This document shows positions 1-8,378 of a DNA stretch of 64,000 nt, in pieces; positions within the stretch are counted from its first letter, which is position 1; every line of letters begins with the position of its first letter. Under the pieces are notes generated by a model. That model saw only the letters and a program-made list of their open reading frames with translations, was not told the DNA's origin and ran no database searches. Source of the DNA: Alloalcanivorax mobilis (GTDB lineage Bacteria; Pseudomonadota; Gammaproteobacteria; Pseudomonadales; Alcanivoracaceae); NCBI RefSeq assembly GCF_002864685.1, contig NZ_NMQZ01000003.1, forward strand, positions 62,001-126,000, given 5' to 3'. The position numbers and the translations under genes were made by a program.

Positions 1-405
<405 letters not shown>

Positions 406-432
406 TCACGGTGAGCCGATGGCGCGCACGCC

Positions 433-687
433 TCAGGCGAGGCCCATCTTCTGGGCTTTGTCCCACTCGGCGCGGGTAAAGGTCTTGATGGAGACGGCGT
501 GAATCGAATTGTCGGCGATCCGCGGATTAATGCAGCTGTACACCAATTGCTGCTTCTTCACCGGCATCAAGCCTTCGAAGGCATCGGATATCACGCGGAT
601 CAGAAAGCGATCGCCTTCCCCTTCCACGGCCACATCGGCATCCTCGAAACCGGCTTCCACCAGCGCCTTCACGTCTTCCGACTTCAT
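433..687 (-). CDS. ibaG: BolA-family iron-sulfur/acid-stress protein IbaG
   Basis: An 84-residue BolA-like protein, the same length as E. coli IbaG (YrbA). BolA proteins partner with monothiol glutaredoxins (GrxD) in [2Fe-2S] handling. The C-terminal half carries the family signature around NSIHAVSIKTF, with the histidine used as a cluster ligand. An in-frame upstream methionine exists at 705, but a GGAACGAGGAG ribosome-binding site sits 5 bases before the ATG at 687, so the shorter start is preferred. ibaG normally follows mlaB; here mlaB is absent and a divergent regulator gene lies upstream instead. Confidence 0.93.
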   Translation of the reverse strand: MKSEDVKALVEAGFEDADVAVEGEGDRFLIRVISDAFEGLMPVKKQQLVYSCINPRIADNSIHAVSIKTFTRAEWDKAQKMGLA

Positions 688-879
688 GATCACTCCTCGT
701 TCCAATGAACGGGCAATGATACGCGAGGGCGCGGTGGCTTGTCATTGCGGCCCGCAACCGTGACCCCGGAATCAAGCAGGCTCTTATGACAGCCCGGCTC
801 GCCCGGCCGGGCGGCACGTTCCGCTGTCGCCGCCGCCCACGGACCGTATGCCCGCCAGACCGGCCAGCACATTGCTATC

Positions 880-906
880 GAGTCAGTGCTAATTTAAAAT
901 TGACTC
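880..906. promoter_or_regulatory. Inverted repeat, candidate operator of the HxlR regulator
   Basis: A 27-bp imperfect palindrome has 6-bp outer arms GAGTCA and TGACTC around an AT-rich centre (TAATTTAAAATT). It lies 39 bases before the start of the HxlR gene, where autoregulatory sites of this family often sit. The AT-rich centre stands out from the GC-rich surroundings and may also contain the promoter. Confidence 0.4.
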
Positions 907-944
907 CAGGCCAACCGCGTGCCCCGAGGCGAAGGAGAAGATCA

Positions 945-1466
945 ATGCAGTGGAGCGAGCTGGGTCAGCAATCTTGCTCAATGGCGCGAACCCTATCGGT
1001 CATTGGTGACCGTTGGACGCTGCTCATCCTTCGCGACTGCTTTCTGAAAGTGCGCCGCTTCGACCACTTTCAGGATCGCCTCGGAATTGGCCGTCCTATT
1101 CTGGCGGATCGCCTTCAGAAGCTGGTCGACAACTTCATCCTGACTAAGGTTGCCTATCAGGAGCGGCCGACGCGCTATGAATATCGGCTGACGCAAAAAG
1201 GTCTCGACCTCTATCCCGTGATAATATCCATCGTTCATTGGGGCGATGTGCATATGGCCGGCAAGAAAGGTCCACCCGTTTTGCACCGTCACAAGAGCTG
1301 TGGCCAGCTCTTTTATCCCGTGCAGGTCTGCTCCGAGTGCCAGGAGCCGCTCGACCCTCGCCATGTACATGTGGAGATCGGCCCCGGCGCCCGCAGTCCG
1401 TCGCACCTGCCTATCGATGAACCTGCCGGGAAGGCGGCGCCGGAGAAAAACAAGGCGGCAAAGTAG
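945..1466 (+). CDS. HxlR-family winged-helix transcriptional regulator with cysteine-containing tail
   Basis: A 173-residue regulator. Residues 1 to about 105 form the HxlR DNA-binding domain, recognisable from the early cysteine (QSCSMARTL), the segment IGDRWTLLILRD and the wing motif RYEYRLTQKG. HxlR proteins act as dimers and often respond to reactive aldehydes, quinones or oxidation of the N-terminal cysteine. The C-terminal extension (about 105-173) contains three cysteines spaced C-x10-C-x2-C, resembling a small metal site, then a Lys/Glu-rich end. The ATG at 945 is preceded by GAAGGAG at 7-base spacing. The gene is on the opposite strand to ibaG and mlaC and visibly poorer in GC, so it looks acquired. 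Its target is unknown. Confidence 0.88.
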   Translation: MQWSELGQQSCSMARTLSVIGDRWTLLILRDCFLKVRRFDHFQDRLGIGRPILADRLQKLVDNFILTKVAYQERPTRYEYRLTQKGLDLYPVIISIVHWGDVHMAGKKGPPVLHRHKSCGQLFYPVQVCSECQEPLDPRHVHVEIGPGARSPSHLPIDEPAGKAAPEKNKAAK

Positions 1467-1535
1467 CCAGGCCAGGCCGACCCGAAGCGCCACCGGCGCC
1501 AGAATCGACCCGCTCTGCCCGGGCCATGATTGGCA

Positions 1536-2186
1536 TCAGGAGCCTTGACCGGATTCCACGTCGACCTTCTCTTCCACATCGGCGTTTTTGGCGGACCAGT
1601 TATCGATCACCTTATCCAGGTCGCCGTACTGCTGCATGGACTGGGCGAACTGCAGCTGATAGACGTTGCGCAGATCCAGACCATTGACGTAGACGTTGAT
1701 GACCTTCCACTGGTCGTTGTCCAAAAACAGGGTGAAGAACACCGGCACGGTCTTGCCGGTATTGGTGTTCATCTCCACGCGCACCCGGGCGTAATTGCCC
1801 TTGCGGTCCTCCTCGCGCATCGGCAACACCTTGATCTTCTGCCCCTCGTAGAGGGTCACCCCGGAGGCATAGGTGTTGATCAGGCTTTCCTTGAAGATAT
1901 CCAGGAAACGGTACTTCTGCTCTTTACTGGCCTGATCGAAATACTCGCCCATCACCATGCGGGTGATGCGCTTGAAATCCACCAGATCCACCAGTTCCTC
2001 ACGCACCAGCTGCTGGGCGTAGGCGGGGTCCTTGTTGAGCTTGTCACGCTCCGCGTCGATGCGGCTGGTCATCCGCTCCACGGTCTGCTGCACCAGTTCG
2101 CGCGGGTCCTGGGCCGCCTGGGCCAGCCCCGAGCTCAGCATCAGCAGCACGGCGATCATGGAAACAAAACGTTGTTTAACGGTCAT
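1536..2186 (-). CDS. mlaC: Periplasmic phospholipid-binding protein MlaC (Ttg2D family)
   Basis: A 216-residue secreted protein with a signal peptide ending near residue 24 (GLAQA/AQ). It matches the MlaC/toluene-tolerance Ttg2D family, which carries phospholipids between the outer-membrane MlaA complex and the inner-membrane MlaFEDB transporter. Typical features are the early LVQQTVERM segment, the LVDFKRITRMVMG motif and the VYVNGLDLRN block. An AGGGAG ribosome-binding site precedes the ATG at 2186. The partners mlaF, mlaE and mlaD, normally directly upstream, are absent: kdsD starts divergently 262 bases away. mlaB is absent downstream too. The protein itself appears intact. Confidence 0.95.
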   Translation of the reverse strand: MTVKQRFVSMIAVLLMLSSGLAQAAQDPRELVQQTVERMTSRIDAERDKLNKDPAYAQQLVREELVDLVDFKRITRMVMGEYFDQASKEQKYRFLDIFKESLINTYASGVTLYEGQKIKVLPMREEDRKGNYARVRVEMNTNTGKTVPVFFTLFLDNDQWKVINVYVNGLDLRNVYQLQFAQSMQQYGDLDKVIDNWSAKNADVEEKVDVESGQGS

Positions 2187-2402
2187 TCGTCACTCCCTTG
2201 CGGTTCACGCCCTGATTGGCCCCGGTTGTACGGCTTTCATCACAGGGTGTCCAGGCGTATTCCTGACTGTCGGGTATTGCCCGCTTTCAAGGATTGGAAC
2301 ACGGCGGCGGCGTCAGGTTCCGGGAACGGGGCGCCACCACCATGGTCTGAATCGGCGGCGGGTCAGGTTGCGCCAAAAAGGACCACGGCCGCCGATGAGG
2401 TG

Positions 2403-2408
2403 TATAAT
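2403..2408 (+). promoter_or_regulatory. Likely -10 element for the kdsD-lpt operon
   Basis: A perfect TATAAT hexamer lies 40 bases before the kdsD start in an otherwise GC-rich stretch. No good -35 hexamer sits at standard spacing (the best, GACCAC, is poor). This is the only obvious promoter between mlaC and kdsD on the plus strand. Confidence 0.45.
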
Positions 2409-2448
2409 CGCCGCCGCGACGACCAGGAATTGTGAACAGGCCCAATAG

Positions 2449-3417
2449 ATGAGTTTTGATTACCTCGCCACCGCCCGCCGGGTGCTGGATGTGGAAGCCC
2501 GGGCGGTCACCGCCCTCGCCGACCGCGTCAACGATGATTTCCGCGCTGCCTGCGACACCATCATGGCCTGCCAGGGCCGGGTGATTGTCACCGGCATGGG
2601 CAAAAGCGGCCATATTGGCAGCAAACTGGCCGCCACCCTGGCCAGCACCGGCACGCCGGCGTTTTTCGTGCACCCCGGCGAAGCCTCCCACGGCGATCTG
2701 GGCATGATCACCAGCGACGACGTGGTACTGGCGCTGTCCAACTCCGGCGAAACCGCCGAGGTGCTGACCATCGTGCCGGTGATCAAGCGCAAGGGCACGG
2801 CGCTGATCAGCATGACCGGCCGGCCCGACTCCTCACTGGCGCAGCTTTCCGACGTGCACCTGGACGTGGCGGTGGCCGAGGAAGCCTGCCCGCACAACCT
2901 GGCCCCGACCTCCTCCACCACCGCCACTCTGGCGATGGGCGACGCGCTCGCCATCGCGCTGCTGGAAGCGCGCGGCTTCACCCCCGAGGATTTCGCGCTG
3001 AGCCACCCCGGCGGCAGCCTGGGCCGGCGGCTGCTGCTCAAGGTCGAGGACGTGATGCACGCTGGCGAGCAACTGCCGGTGGTGCGCGAACAGGCCAGCC
3101 TCAGTGAAGCGCTGCTGGAAATGACCCGCAAAGGGCTGGGCATGACCGCGGTGATCGACGCCAGCGGCCGCCTGATCGGCATCTTCACCGACGGCGATCT
3201 GCGCCGCACCCTGGAAAAGGGCCTGGACATCCGCCAGGCCGGCATCCGTGAAGTGATGTCATCGGAGCCGATCACCCTGGCCGCCAACCACCTTGCCGCC
3301 GAAGCCCTGCAGATCATGGAAACCCGCAAAATCAATGGCCTGATCGTGTGCGACGAACGGCACCATCCGGTCGGCGCGCTCAATACCCAGGATCTGCTGC
3401 GCGCCGGGGTGATGTGA
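2449..3417 (+). CDS. kdsD: D-arabinose 5-phosphate isomerase KdsD
   Basis: A 322-residue enzyme converting ribulose 5-phosphate to arabinose 5-phosphate, the first step of KDO synthesis for LPS. The N-terminal SIS sugar-isomerase domain (about 1-190) shows GMGKSGHIG, the HPGEASHGDLG segment and LSNSGETAE. Two CBS domains follow (about 203-260 and 270-320), as in E. coli KdsD. It heads a tight cluster with kdsC, lptC, lptA and lptB, the conserved arrangement that couples KDO supply with LPS export. Its stop codon TGA is followed immediately by the kdsC ATG. Confidence 0.97.
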   Translation: MSFDYLATARRVLDVEARAVTALADRVNDDFRAACDTIMACQGRVIVTGMGKSGHIGSKLAATLASTGTPAFFVHPGEASHGDLGMITSDDVVLALSNSGETAEVLTIVPVIKRKGTALISMTGRPDSSLAQLSDVHLDVAVAEEACPHNLAPTSSTTATLAMGDALAIALLEARGFTPEDFALSHPGGSLGRRLLLKVEDVMHAGEQLPVVREQASLSEALLEMTRKGLGMTAVIDASGRLIGIFTDGDLRRTLEKGLDIRQAGIREVMSSEPITLAANHLAAEALQIMETRKINGLIVCDERHHPVGALNTQDLLRAGVM

Positions 3418-3936
3418 ATGACCGCCAGCCCCAAGCCCCTGACAATCCCGGTCGCCGACGCGCGCGCCTTGAAACTGATGGCGTTCGACGTGGACGGCGT
3501 GCTCACCGATGGCCGTCTTTACTATGGCCCGGAGGGCGAGCAATTGAAGGTGTTTCACACCCTGGACGGCCATGGCTTGAAAAAGCTCGCCGCCAGCGGC
3601 GTGACCCTGGCCCTGATCACCGGCCGTGACACGCCGATGGTGGCGCGCCGCGCCCGTGAGCTGGGCATAGAGCATGTCATTCAGGGCCGCGAAGACAAAG
3701 GCGAGGCGCTCGCCGAACTGGCCACCACGCTGAACGTGCAGCCCGGGGAAACCGGCTATATGGGCGACGACGAACCGGACGTCTCGGCACTGCGCTGGGC
3801 GCGGATCACCGTCGCTCCGGCCAACGGCCACGCCTGTGCCCGGCAAGCCGCCGATCATGTTACCGCCGCACGCGGTGGCGAAGGCGCCGTGCGCGAAGTG
3901 TGCGACGCTCTGCTCGCCGCCCGGGGCCAGCCATGA
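3418..3936 (+). CDS. kdsC: KDO 8-phosphate phosphatase KdsC
   Basis: A 172-residue HAD-superfamily phosphatase that removes phosphate from KDO-8-P to give KDO. The nucleophile motif FDVDGVLTD (D24 and D26), a threonine in LALITGRD and the late GDDEPDVSAL motif cover the HAD catalytic set. The length fits the compact C0-type HAD subfamily that works as a tetramer. It begins directly after the kdsD stop and overlaps lptC in an ATGA, so translation is probably coupled. Confidence 0.97.
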   Translation: MTASPKPLTIPVADARALKLMAFDVDGVLTDGRLYYGPEGEQLKVFHTLDGHGLKKLAASGVTLALITGRDTPMVARRARELGIEHVIQGREDKGEALAELATTLNVQPGETGYMGDDEPDVSALRWARITVAPANGHACARQAADHVTAARGGEGAVREVCDALLAARGQP

Positions 3937-4487
3937 AACGCCAGGGCCTGCTCAGCGTCACCGGCATCGTGCTGCTCGGCCTGATCGTGCTGATGACCCT
4001 GCACGAATGGGACAACCCCCTGGACGAAAACCAGCAGGCGTTTCTCAGCGCCCCGATGATCGTGGCGGGCAACGTAATCGCCAAGACCTTCAACGCCGAC
4101 ACCGGCGAGGTCCAGTACCATCTGACCGCCGATCATCTGGAGCAGTACGACCACGACCCGCTCACCCTGCTGGACAAACCGGTGCTGACCATGGACAACA
4201 AGGACGGCGCCTGGACGATTCAGTCCCTGCATGGTGAAGTGCGCAACAACGGTGATCTGATCGTCTTCCAGAACAAGGTGGAGGCCCGCAACGAGAGGCG
4301 CGGCCTGACCCTCAACACCAATGAATTGCAGTATTTTGGCGACGCCCAGCGGGTGCTCGCCCCGACCGATGTCGACATTCGCCAAACCCAGGGCAGCACC
4401 CGGGCCGGCAAGATGGAAGTGCAGCTCGACAGTGGCGAGATGACCCTCAGCGAAGGAGTGGTAAGTGACTTCAAAGGCACCCGATAA
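3933..4487 (+). CDS. lptC: LPS export protein LptC
   Basis: A 184-residue bitopic inner-membrane protein with one N-terminal membrane segment (about 6-23) and a periplasmic beta-jellyroll. It takes LPS from LptBFG and hands it to LptA. Recognisable segments include the GEVQYHLTADHLEQYDHD region and the late LTLNTNELQYFGDAQ block. The ATG at 3933 overlaps the kdsC stop by four bases, and the 3' end overlaps lptA by 23 bases. Confidence 0.95.
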   Translation: MKRQGLLSVTGIVLLGLIVLMTLHEWDNPLDENQQAFLSAPMIVAGNVIAKTFNADTGEVQYHLTADHLEQYDHDPLTLLDKPVLTMDNKDGAWTIQSLHGEVRNNGDLIVFQNKVEARNERRGLTLNTNELQYFGDAQRVLAPTDVDIRQTQGSTRAGKMEVQLDSGEMTLSEGVVSDFKGTR

Positions 4488-5019
4488 ACCCGGCCGCACG
4501 GCGCTGCTCGGCGCCCTGTTCGCCGCCAGCTTGTTGGTGCCCGTGGCCGATGCCGCCCAGCCGCAAGGCCCGGTGGAAATCACCGCCGACAAAGCGGTGT
4601 TCGAGCAAAATGCCGGCACCGGCGTATACCAGGGCAACGCGGTGCTGGTGCAAGGCAACCGCCGCATGCGCGCCGACGTGATCCGCCTGTTCACCGAAAA
4701 CGAGCAACTGGTGCGCGTGGAGGCCAGCGGCAACCCGGTGCGCATGAACGAAGGCACCGATCTGGAAGCCCACGCGCAAAACCTGGTCTACGACCTGCGC
4801 GGCCGGCAACTGATCCTGACCGGCAACGCCTATGTGAAACACCAGGGCAACACCTTTGAAGGCGCCAAGGTGGAATACAACCTGGATTCCCGCCGGGTCG
4901 ACGCCAGCAGCGAAGGCGACAAACGGGTGCGCCTGGTGATACCAGCCAGCAACTCCGAGAAGGTCGAAAAAGGCGAGAGCCTTGAGAACGGTGACGCCAA
5001 CAAGACGGAGACCCCCTGA
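4465..5019 (+). CDS. lptA: Periplasmic LPS bridge protein LptA
   Basis: A 184-residue exported protein of the OstA/LptA family, with a signal peptide to about residue 31 (VADAAQ) and a jellyroll containing [27 protein letters not shown], split here as [10 protein letters not shown] followed by [11 protein letters not shown]. LptA molecules polymerise across the periplasm to carry LPS from LptC to LptD. Translation starts at a GTG at 4465, inside the lptC 3' end, with AAGGAG six bases upstream. The Lys/Glu/Asn-rich C-terminal tail (from about 165) is somewhat longer than in E. coli. Confidence 0.94.
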   Translation: MTSKAPDKPGRTALLGALFAASLLVPVADAAQPQGPVEITADKAVFEQNAGTGVYQGNAVLVQGNRRMRADVIRLFTENEQLVRVEASGNPVRMNEGTDLEAHAQNLVYDLRGRQLILTGNAYVKHQGNTFEGAKVEYNLDSRRVDASSEGDKRVRLVIPASNSEKVEKGESLENGDANKTETP

Positions 5020-5021
5020 CC

Positions 5022-5747
5022 ATGGCACATCTGAGCGCCCACAATCTGGCCAAAAGCTATAAAGGCCGCCGGGTGATCGAGGACGTTTCCCTGGAAGTGG
5101 AAGCGGGGCAGATCGTCGGCTTGCTGGGCCCCAACGGCGCCGGCAAGACCACCTGTTTTTACATGATCGTCGGCCTGGTCGGCGCCGACGCCGGCCGCAT
5201 CGAGATCAACGGCAACGACATCACCCACCTGCCCATGCATGGCCGTGCCCAGCGCGGCATCGGCTATTTGCCCCAGGAAGCGAGCATTTTCCGCCGCCTG
5301 ACCGTGGCCCAGAACATCATGGCGATTCTGGAGACCCGCAAGAGCCTGTCCAAGGCGGAGCGCAACGAACGCCTGGAAACCCTGCTCGAAGAGTTTCATA
5401 TCGGCCACCTGCGCGACAACATGGGCATGAGCCTCTCCGGCGGCGAGCGGCGCCGCGCCGAGATCGCCCGCGGGCTGGCCACCGACCCGGATTTCATTCT
5501 GCTCGACGAACCCTTCGCCGGCGTCGACCCGATCTCGGTGAACGACATCAAGGGCATCATCCGCCACCTCAAGGAGCGTGGCATCGGCGTGCTGATCACC
5601 GACCACAACGTGCGCGAAACCCTGGACATCTGCGACAACGCCTATATCGTCAGCACCGGCCACATCATCGCCGAAGGCGATTCCGAGATCATTCTCGGCA
5701 ACCAGCAGGTCCGCGATGTTTATCTGGGCGCGGATTTCAGGCTTTGA
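5022..5747 (+). CDS. lptB: LPS export ABC transporter ATP-binding protein LptB
   Basis: A 241-residue ATPase that powers LPS extraction by LptFG. The Walker A motif [10 protein letters not shown], the ABC signature LSGGERRR, the Walker [11 protein letters not shown] and the switch histidine in ITDHNVRET are all intact, and the family's FRRLTV region is present. It starts two bases after the lptA stop and is the last gene of the kdsD-kdsC-lptCAB cluster. lptF and lptG are not in the window, as is usual. Confidence 0.98.
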   Translation: MAHLSAHNLAKSYKGRRVIEDVSLEVEAGQIVGLLGPNGAGKTTCFYMIVGLVGADAGRIEINGNDITHLPMHGRAQRGIGYLPQEASIFRRLTVAQNIMAILETRKSLSKAERNERLETLLEEFHIGHLRDNMGMSLSGGERRRAEIARGLATDPDFILLDEPFAGVDPISVNDIKGIIRHLKERGIGVLITDHNVRETLDICDNAYIVSTGHIIAEGDSEIILGNQQVRDVYLGADFRL

Positions 5748-5762
5748 GGCTTTGATGGGGAC

Positions 5763-5915
5763 GTTGAAAGTTAAAAGTTAAAAGTTGAAACGCGTTCGAA
5801 ACCTTCGCCAACGGAGCCGTAGCGGGCCGCGCCAAAGCGCTTGAGCGCGGCCCGTCGCCCGTCCACCCGCGCGGCGCTCTGCCCGCGTTTTAACTTTTAA
5901 CTTTTAACTTTCAAC
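5763..5915. repeat. Long hairpin with arms of 7-bp tandem units (GTTAAAA type), copy A
   Basis: The left arm (5763-5794) is a run of GTTGAAA/GTTAAAA heptamers ending in CGCG. The right arm (5884-5915) is its reverse complement with one mismatch over 32 bp. The 89-base interval holds a second hairpin with arms GGGCCGCGC and GCGCGGCCC. It starts 15 bases after the lptB stop, between two genes on the same strand, so it may end or protect the lpt transcript. Related elements lie at 58256-58419 and 59805-59920. Confidence 0.85.
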
Positions 5916-5957
5916 TGCTCCCCCCCCCTACATCTTCCCCTCCCAAAATAAAAAATA

Positions 5958-5973
5958 TGGCATGATTATTGCT
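5958..5973 (+). promoter_or_regulatory. Candidate sigma-54 (-24/-12) promoter for rpoN
   Basis: TGGCATGATTATTGCT matches the sigma-54 consensus TGGCAYR-N4-TTGCW, with GG and GC separated by exactly 10 bases. It ends 58 bases before the rpoN ATG. A possible sigma-70 promoter overlaps it (TTGCTT at 5969, TATGCT at 5993, 18-base gap), so the site may be one or both. No activator site was identified. Confidence 0.5.
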
Positions 5974-6031
5974 TAATCATTAACTATATTGCTATGCTGC
6001 CCCGCTCCAGTGTCAGCGACGTTTAGCCAGC

Positions 6032-7486
6032 ATGAAACCCACCCTACAACTGCAAATCGGTCAGCAGCTCACCATGACGCCCCAGTTGCAACAGGCGATT
6101 CGCCTGCTGCAATTGTCGACGCTGGATCTGCGCATGGAGATTCAGCAGGCGGTGGAGACCAATCCGCTGCTGGAGCTGGAAGAAGGCAGTGAAGAATTCG
6201 GCGACGACGATCTGGACAGCGGCGACGACAGCGAGCTGGATCTGGAGCGCGAGGACGCCCTCGAGGAAATGGTCGATTCGCCGGTGGAGGCGGACAGCGA
6301 GTGGGACGATCTGTACTCCGGGCAAAGCAGTTCCAGCGGCGCCGGCGAAGGCGATGACGCGGACGCCTGGCAACAGCGCCACGCCGCGCCGGTGACCCTG
6401 ATCGACCATTTGGCCTGGCAGCTGAACCTGACCCCGATGAGCGACCGCGACCGGGTGATGGCGCAGATCGTGCTGGAGGCGCTGGACTCACGTGGTTACC
6501 TGTCTCTGCCCCTGGACGACATCCTCAGCACCGCCGAGGCTCAGATCGCCGACCCGGACGACCCGGTGGAAGAAGACGAGTTGATCGCCGTGTTGCACCG
6601 CCTGCAGCGTTTCGACCCGGTCGGCGTGGCCAGCCGCGACCTGGCCGAATGTCTGGGCGTGCAACTGGACCATCTGAGCGCCGACACCGAGCACCTGGCG
6701 CTGGCGCGCGCCCTGCTCAAGCATCTGAGCCTTCTGGAAAAACACGACTACGCCGCCCTGCGCCGCCAGCTTGGCGTCGGCGAAAGCGAGCTGCTCGACG
6801 CGCTTGGCCTGCTGCGCACCCTGGACCCGGCCCCCGGTGAACGGATTGGCGGCGAAGTGGCGGATTACGCGGTGCCCGACGTGGTGGTGCGCCCGCATCG
6901 CGGCGGCTGGCGGGTGGAGCTGAACGAGGAAGTGCTGCCCAAGGTCAGCCTGCACGCCCAGTACGCGCGGCTGGCCCGGCAGACCGGCGGCGACGATGGC
7001 CAGTACTTGCGCAACTGCATGCAGGAAGCGAAGTGGTTCCTGAAAAGCCTGCAAAGCCGCAACGACACCCTGCTCAAGGTGGCCACCCGCATCGTCGAGG
7101 TGCAGGAGGATTTCTTCAATTACGGCGAAGAGGCAATGAAACCCCTGGTTCTGGCCGACATCGCCGAAGCGGTGGGGATGCACGAATCCACCATCAGCCG
7201 GGTCACCAACCAGAAGTTCATGCTCACCCCCCGGGGCGTGTTCGAGCTGAAATACTTCTTTTCAAGCCATGTGGACACCGATGGAGGCGGTGAGTGTTCC
7301 TCCACCGCCATTCGTGCCATCATTAAGAAGCTGGTCGCCGCCGAGAACCCTCGCAAGCCGCTCAGCGACAACAAGCTGGCGAGTCTGCTCAATGATCAGG
7401 GGATCAAGGTGGCGCGCCGCACGGTCGCCAAGTATCGCGAGGCGATGCGGATTCCCTCCTCCAGTTCGCGCAAGCGGCTGGTGTGA
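6032..7486 (+). CDS. rpoN: RNA polymerase sigma-54 factor
   Basis: A 484-residue sigma-54. Region I (about 1-50) is Gln/Leu-rich, with LQLQIGQQLTMTPQLQQAIR; an acidic region II follows (about 51-125). The core-binding domain comes next. The C-terminal helix-turn-helix and the RpoN box (ARRTVAKYR, near residue 465) recognise the -12 and -24 elements. Sigma-54 directs nitrogen, motility and metabolic genes under enhancer-binding activators. The position between lptB and hpf-ptsN-rapZ-ptsO is the conserved proteobacterial arrangement. The Shine-Dalgarno is weak (GTTTAGCC). Confidence 0.98.
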   Translation: MKPTLQLQIGQQLTMTPQLQQAIRLLQLSTLDLRMEIQQAVETNPLLELEEGSEEFGDDDLDSGDDSELDLEREDALEEMVDSPVEADSEWDDLYSGQSSSSGAGEGDDADAWQQRHAAPVTLIDHLAWQLNLTPMSDRDRVMAQIVLEALDSRGYLSLPLDDILSTAEAQIADPDDPVEEDELIAVLHRLQRFDPVGVASRDLAECLGVQLDHLSADTEHLALARALLKHLSLLEKHDYAALRRQLGVGESELLDALGLLRTLDPAPGERIGGEVADYAVPDVVVRPHRGGWRVELNEEVLPKVSLHAQYARLARQTGGDDGQYLRNCMQEAKWFLKSLQSRNDTLLKVATRIVEVQEDFFNYGEEAMKPLVLADIAEAVGMHESTISRVTNQKFMLTPRGVFELKYFFSSHVDTDGGGECSSTAIRAIIKKLVAAENPRKPLSDNKLASLLNDQGIKVARRTVAKYREAMRIPSSSSRKRLV

Positions 7487-7564
7487 AGGAGCAACACTCA
7501 ATCTCGGAACGTTCGGATCAAGGCTCGAAATGCATGATTCGAAATTGGGAGCAGGAGCCAGCTT

Positions 7565-7864
7565 ATGCAGATCAATCTCAGTGGTCACCACCTGGACATC
7601 ACCGACGCCCTGCGCGATTACGTGGATGAGAAATTCGCCAAACTGGAGCGGCATTTCGACCAGATCACCAGCATTCAGGTGATTCTCTCCCCGGAACCGA
7701 AATCCCATAAGGCGGAATCCACCATCCATATTGGCGGTGCCGATGTGTTCGCCACGGCGCAAGCCGACGACATGTACGCGGCCATTGATGCCCTGACCGG
7801 CAAGCTGGATCGACAGATTCTTAAACACAAAGAAAAGACGATGGACCGGAATCACGGCCATTGA
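7565..7864 (+). CDS. hpf: Short-form ribosome hibernation promoting factor
   Basis: A 99-residue HPF/YfiA family protein that binds the 30S decoding centre and promotes 100S dimers in stationary phase. The start MQINLSGHHLDITDALRDYV and the segment AESTIHIGGADVFATAQADDMYAAID are family hallmarks. The length matches the short form. A GGGAGCAGGAG ribosome-binding region precedes the ATG. It is 78 bases after rpoN and 18 bases before ptsN. Confidence 0.96.
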   Translation: MQINLSGHHLDITDALRDYVDEKFAKLERHFDQITSIQVILSPEPKSHKAESTIHIGGADVFATAQADDMYAAIDALTGKLDRQILKHKEKTMDRNHGH

Positions 7865-7882
7865 GCGGGCAGTAACCGAACT

Positions 7883-8356
7883 ATGAGAGTAAGAGAACTC
7901 CTCACCGAGGACCGCACCTACAATCAGGTGGCGGTTGGCAGCAAGAAACGGCTGCTTGATCAGATCGCCCAGCTGGCCGCGGCCAGCTGCGGCGGCCTTA
8001 ACGAGCAGGAAGTGTTCGATGCCCTGGTGGCCCGGGAGAAACTGGGCTCCACCGGCATCGGTGAAGGCATTGCCATTCCCCACTGCCGGCTGGGCCACTG
8101 CGACAAAGCGGTCGGCCTGCTACTGAAACTGGAGCAACCGGTGGATTTCGACGCCGTCGACAGCCGCCCGGTGGATCTGGTGTTCGTGCTGCTGGTGCCG
8201 GAGCAGAATCCGGAACAGCACCTGAAAACCCTGAGCCATCTCGCCAACCTGTTCAACGACGACGATTACCGCGCCGAGCTGCGCCGCACCGAGAGCGACC
8301 ATCAGCTCTACCAGGTGGCGGTGGAATCGGAAGCGGAACTGCGTCTGGCTTCCTAG
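7883..8356 (+). CDS. ptsN: Nitrogen PTS enzyme IIA (EIIA-Ntr)
   Basis: A 157-residue PTS EIIA-type-2 domain protein. The phosphorylated histidine is H67, in the motif GIAIPHCRLG. PtsN is the end-point of the PtsP-PtsO-PtsN chain and regulates potassium transport, sigma-54-linked genes and carbon/nitrogen balance by protein contacts rather than sugar uptake. It sits in the standard rpoN-hpf-ptsN-rapZ-ptsO order. Confidence 0.96.
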   Translation: MRVRELLTEDRTYNQVAVGSKKRLLDQIAQLAAASCGGLNEQEVFDALVAREKLGSTGIGEGIAIPHCRLGHCDKAVGLLLKLEQPVDFDAVDSRPVDLVFVLLVPEQNPEQHLKTLSHLANLFNDDDYRAELRRTESDHQLYQVAVESEAELRLAS

Positions 8357-8378
8357 GGCCGGTTCTCACTGGACAGTT

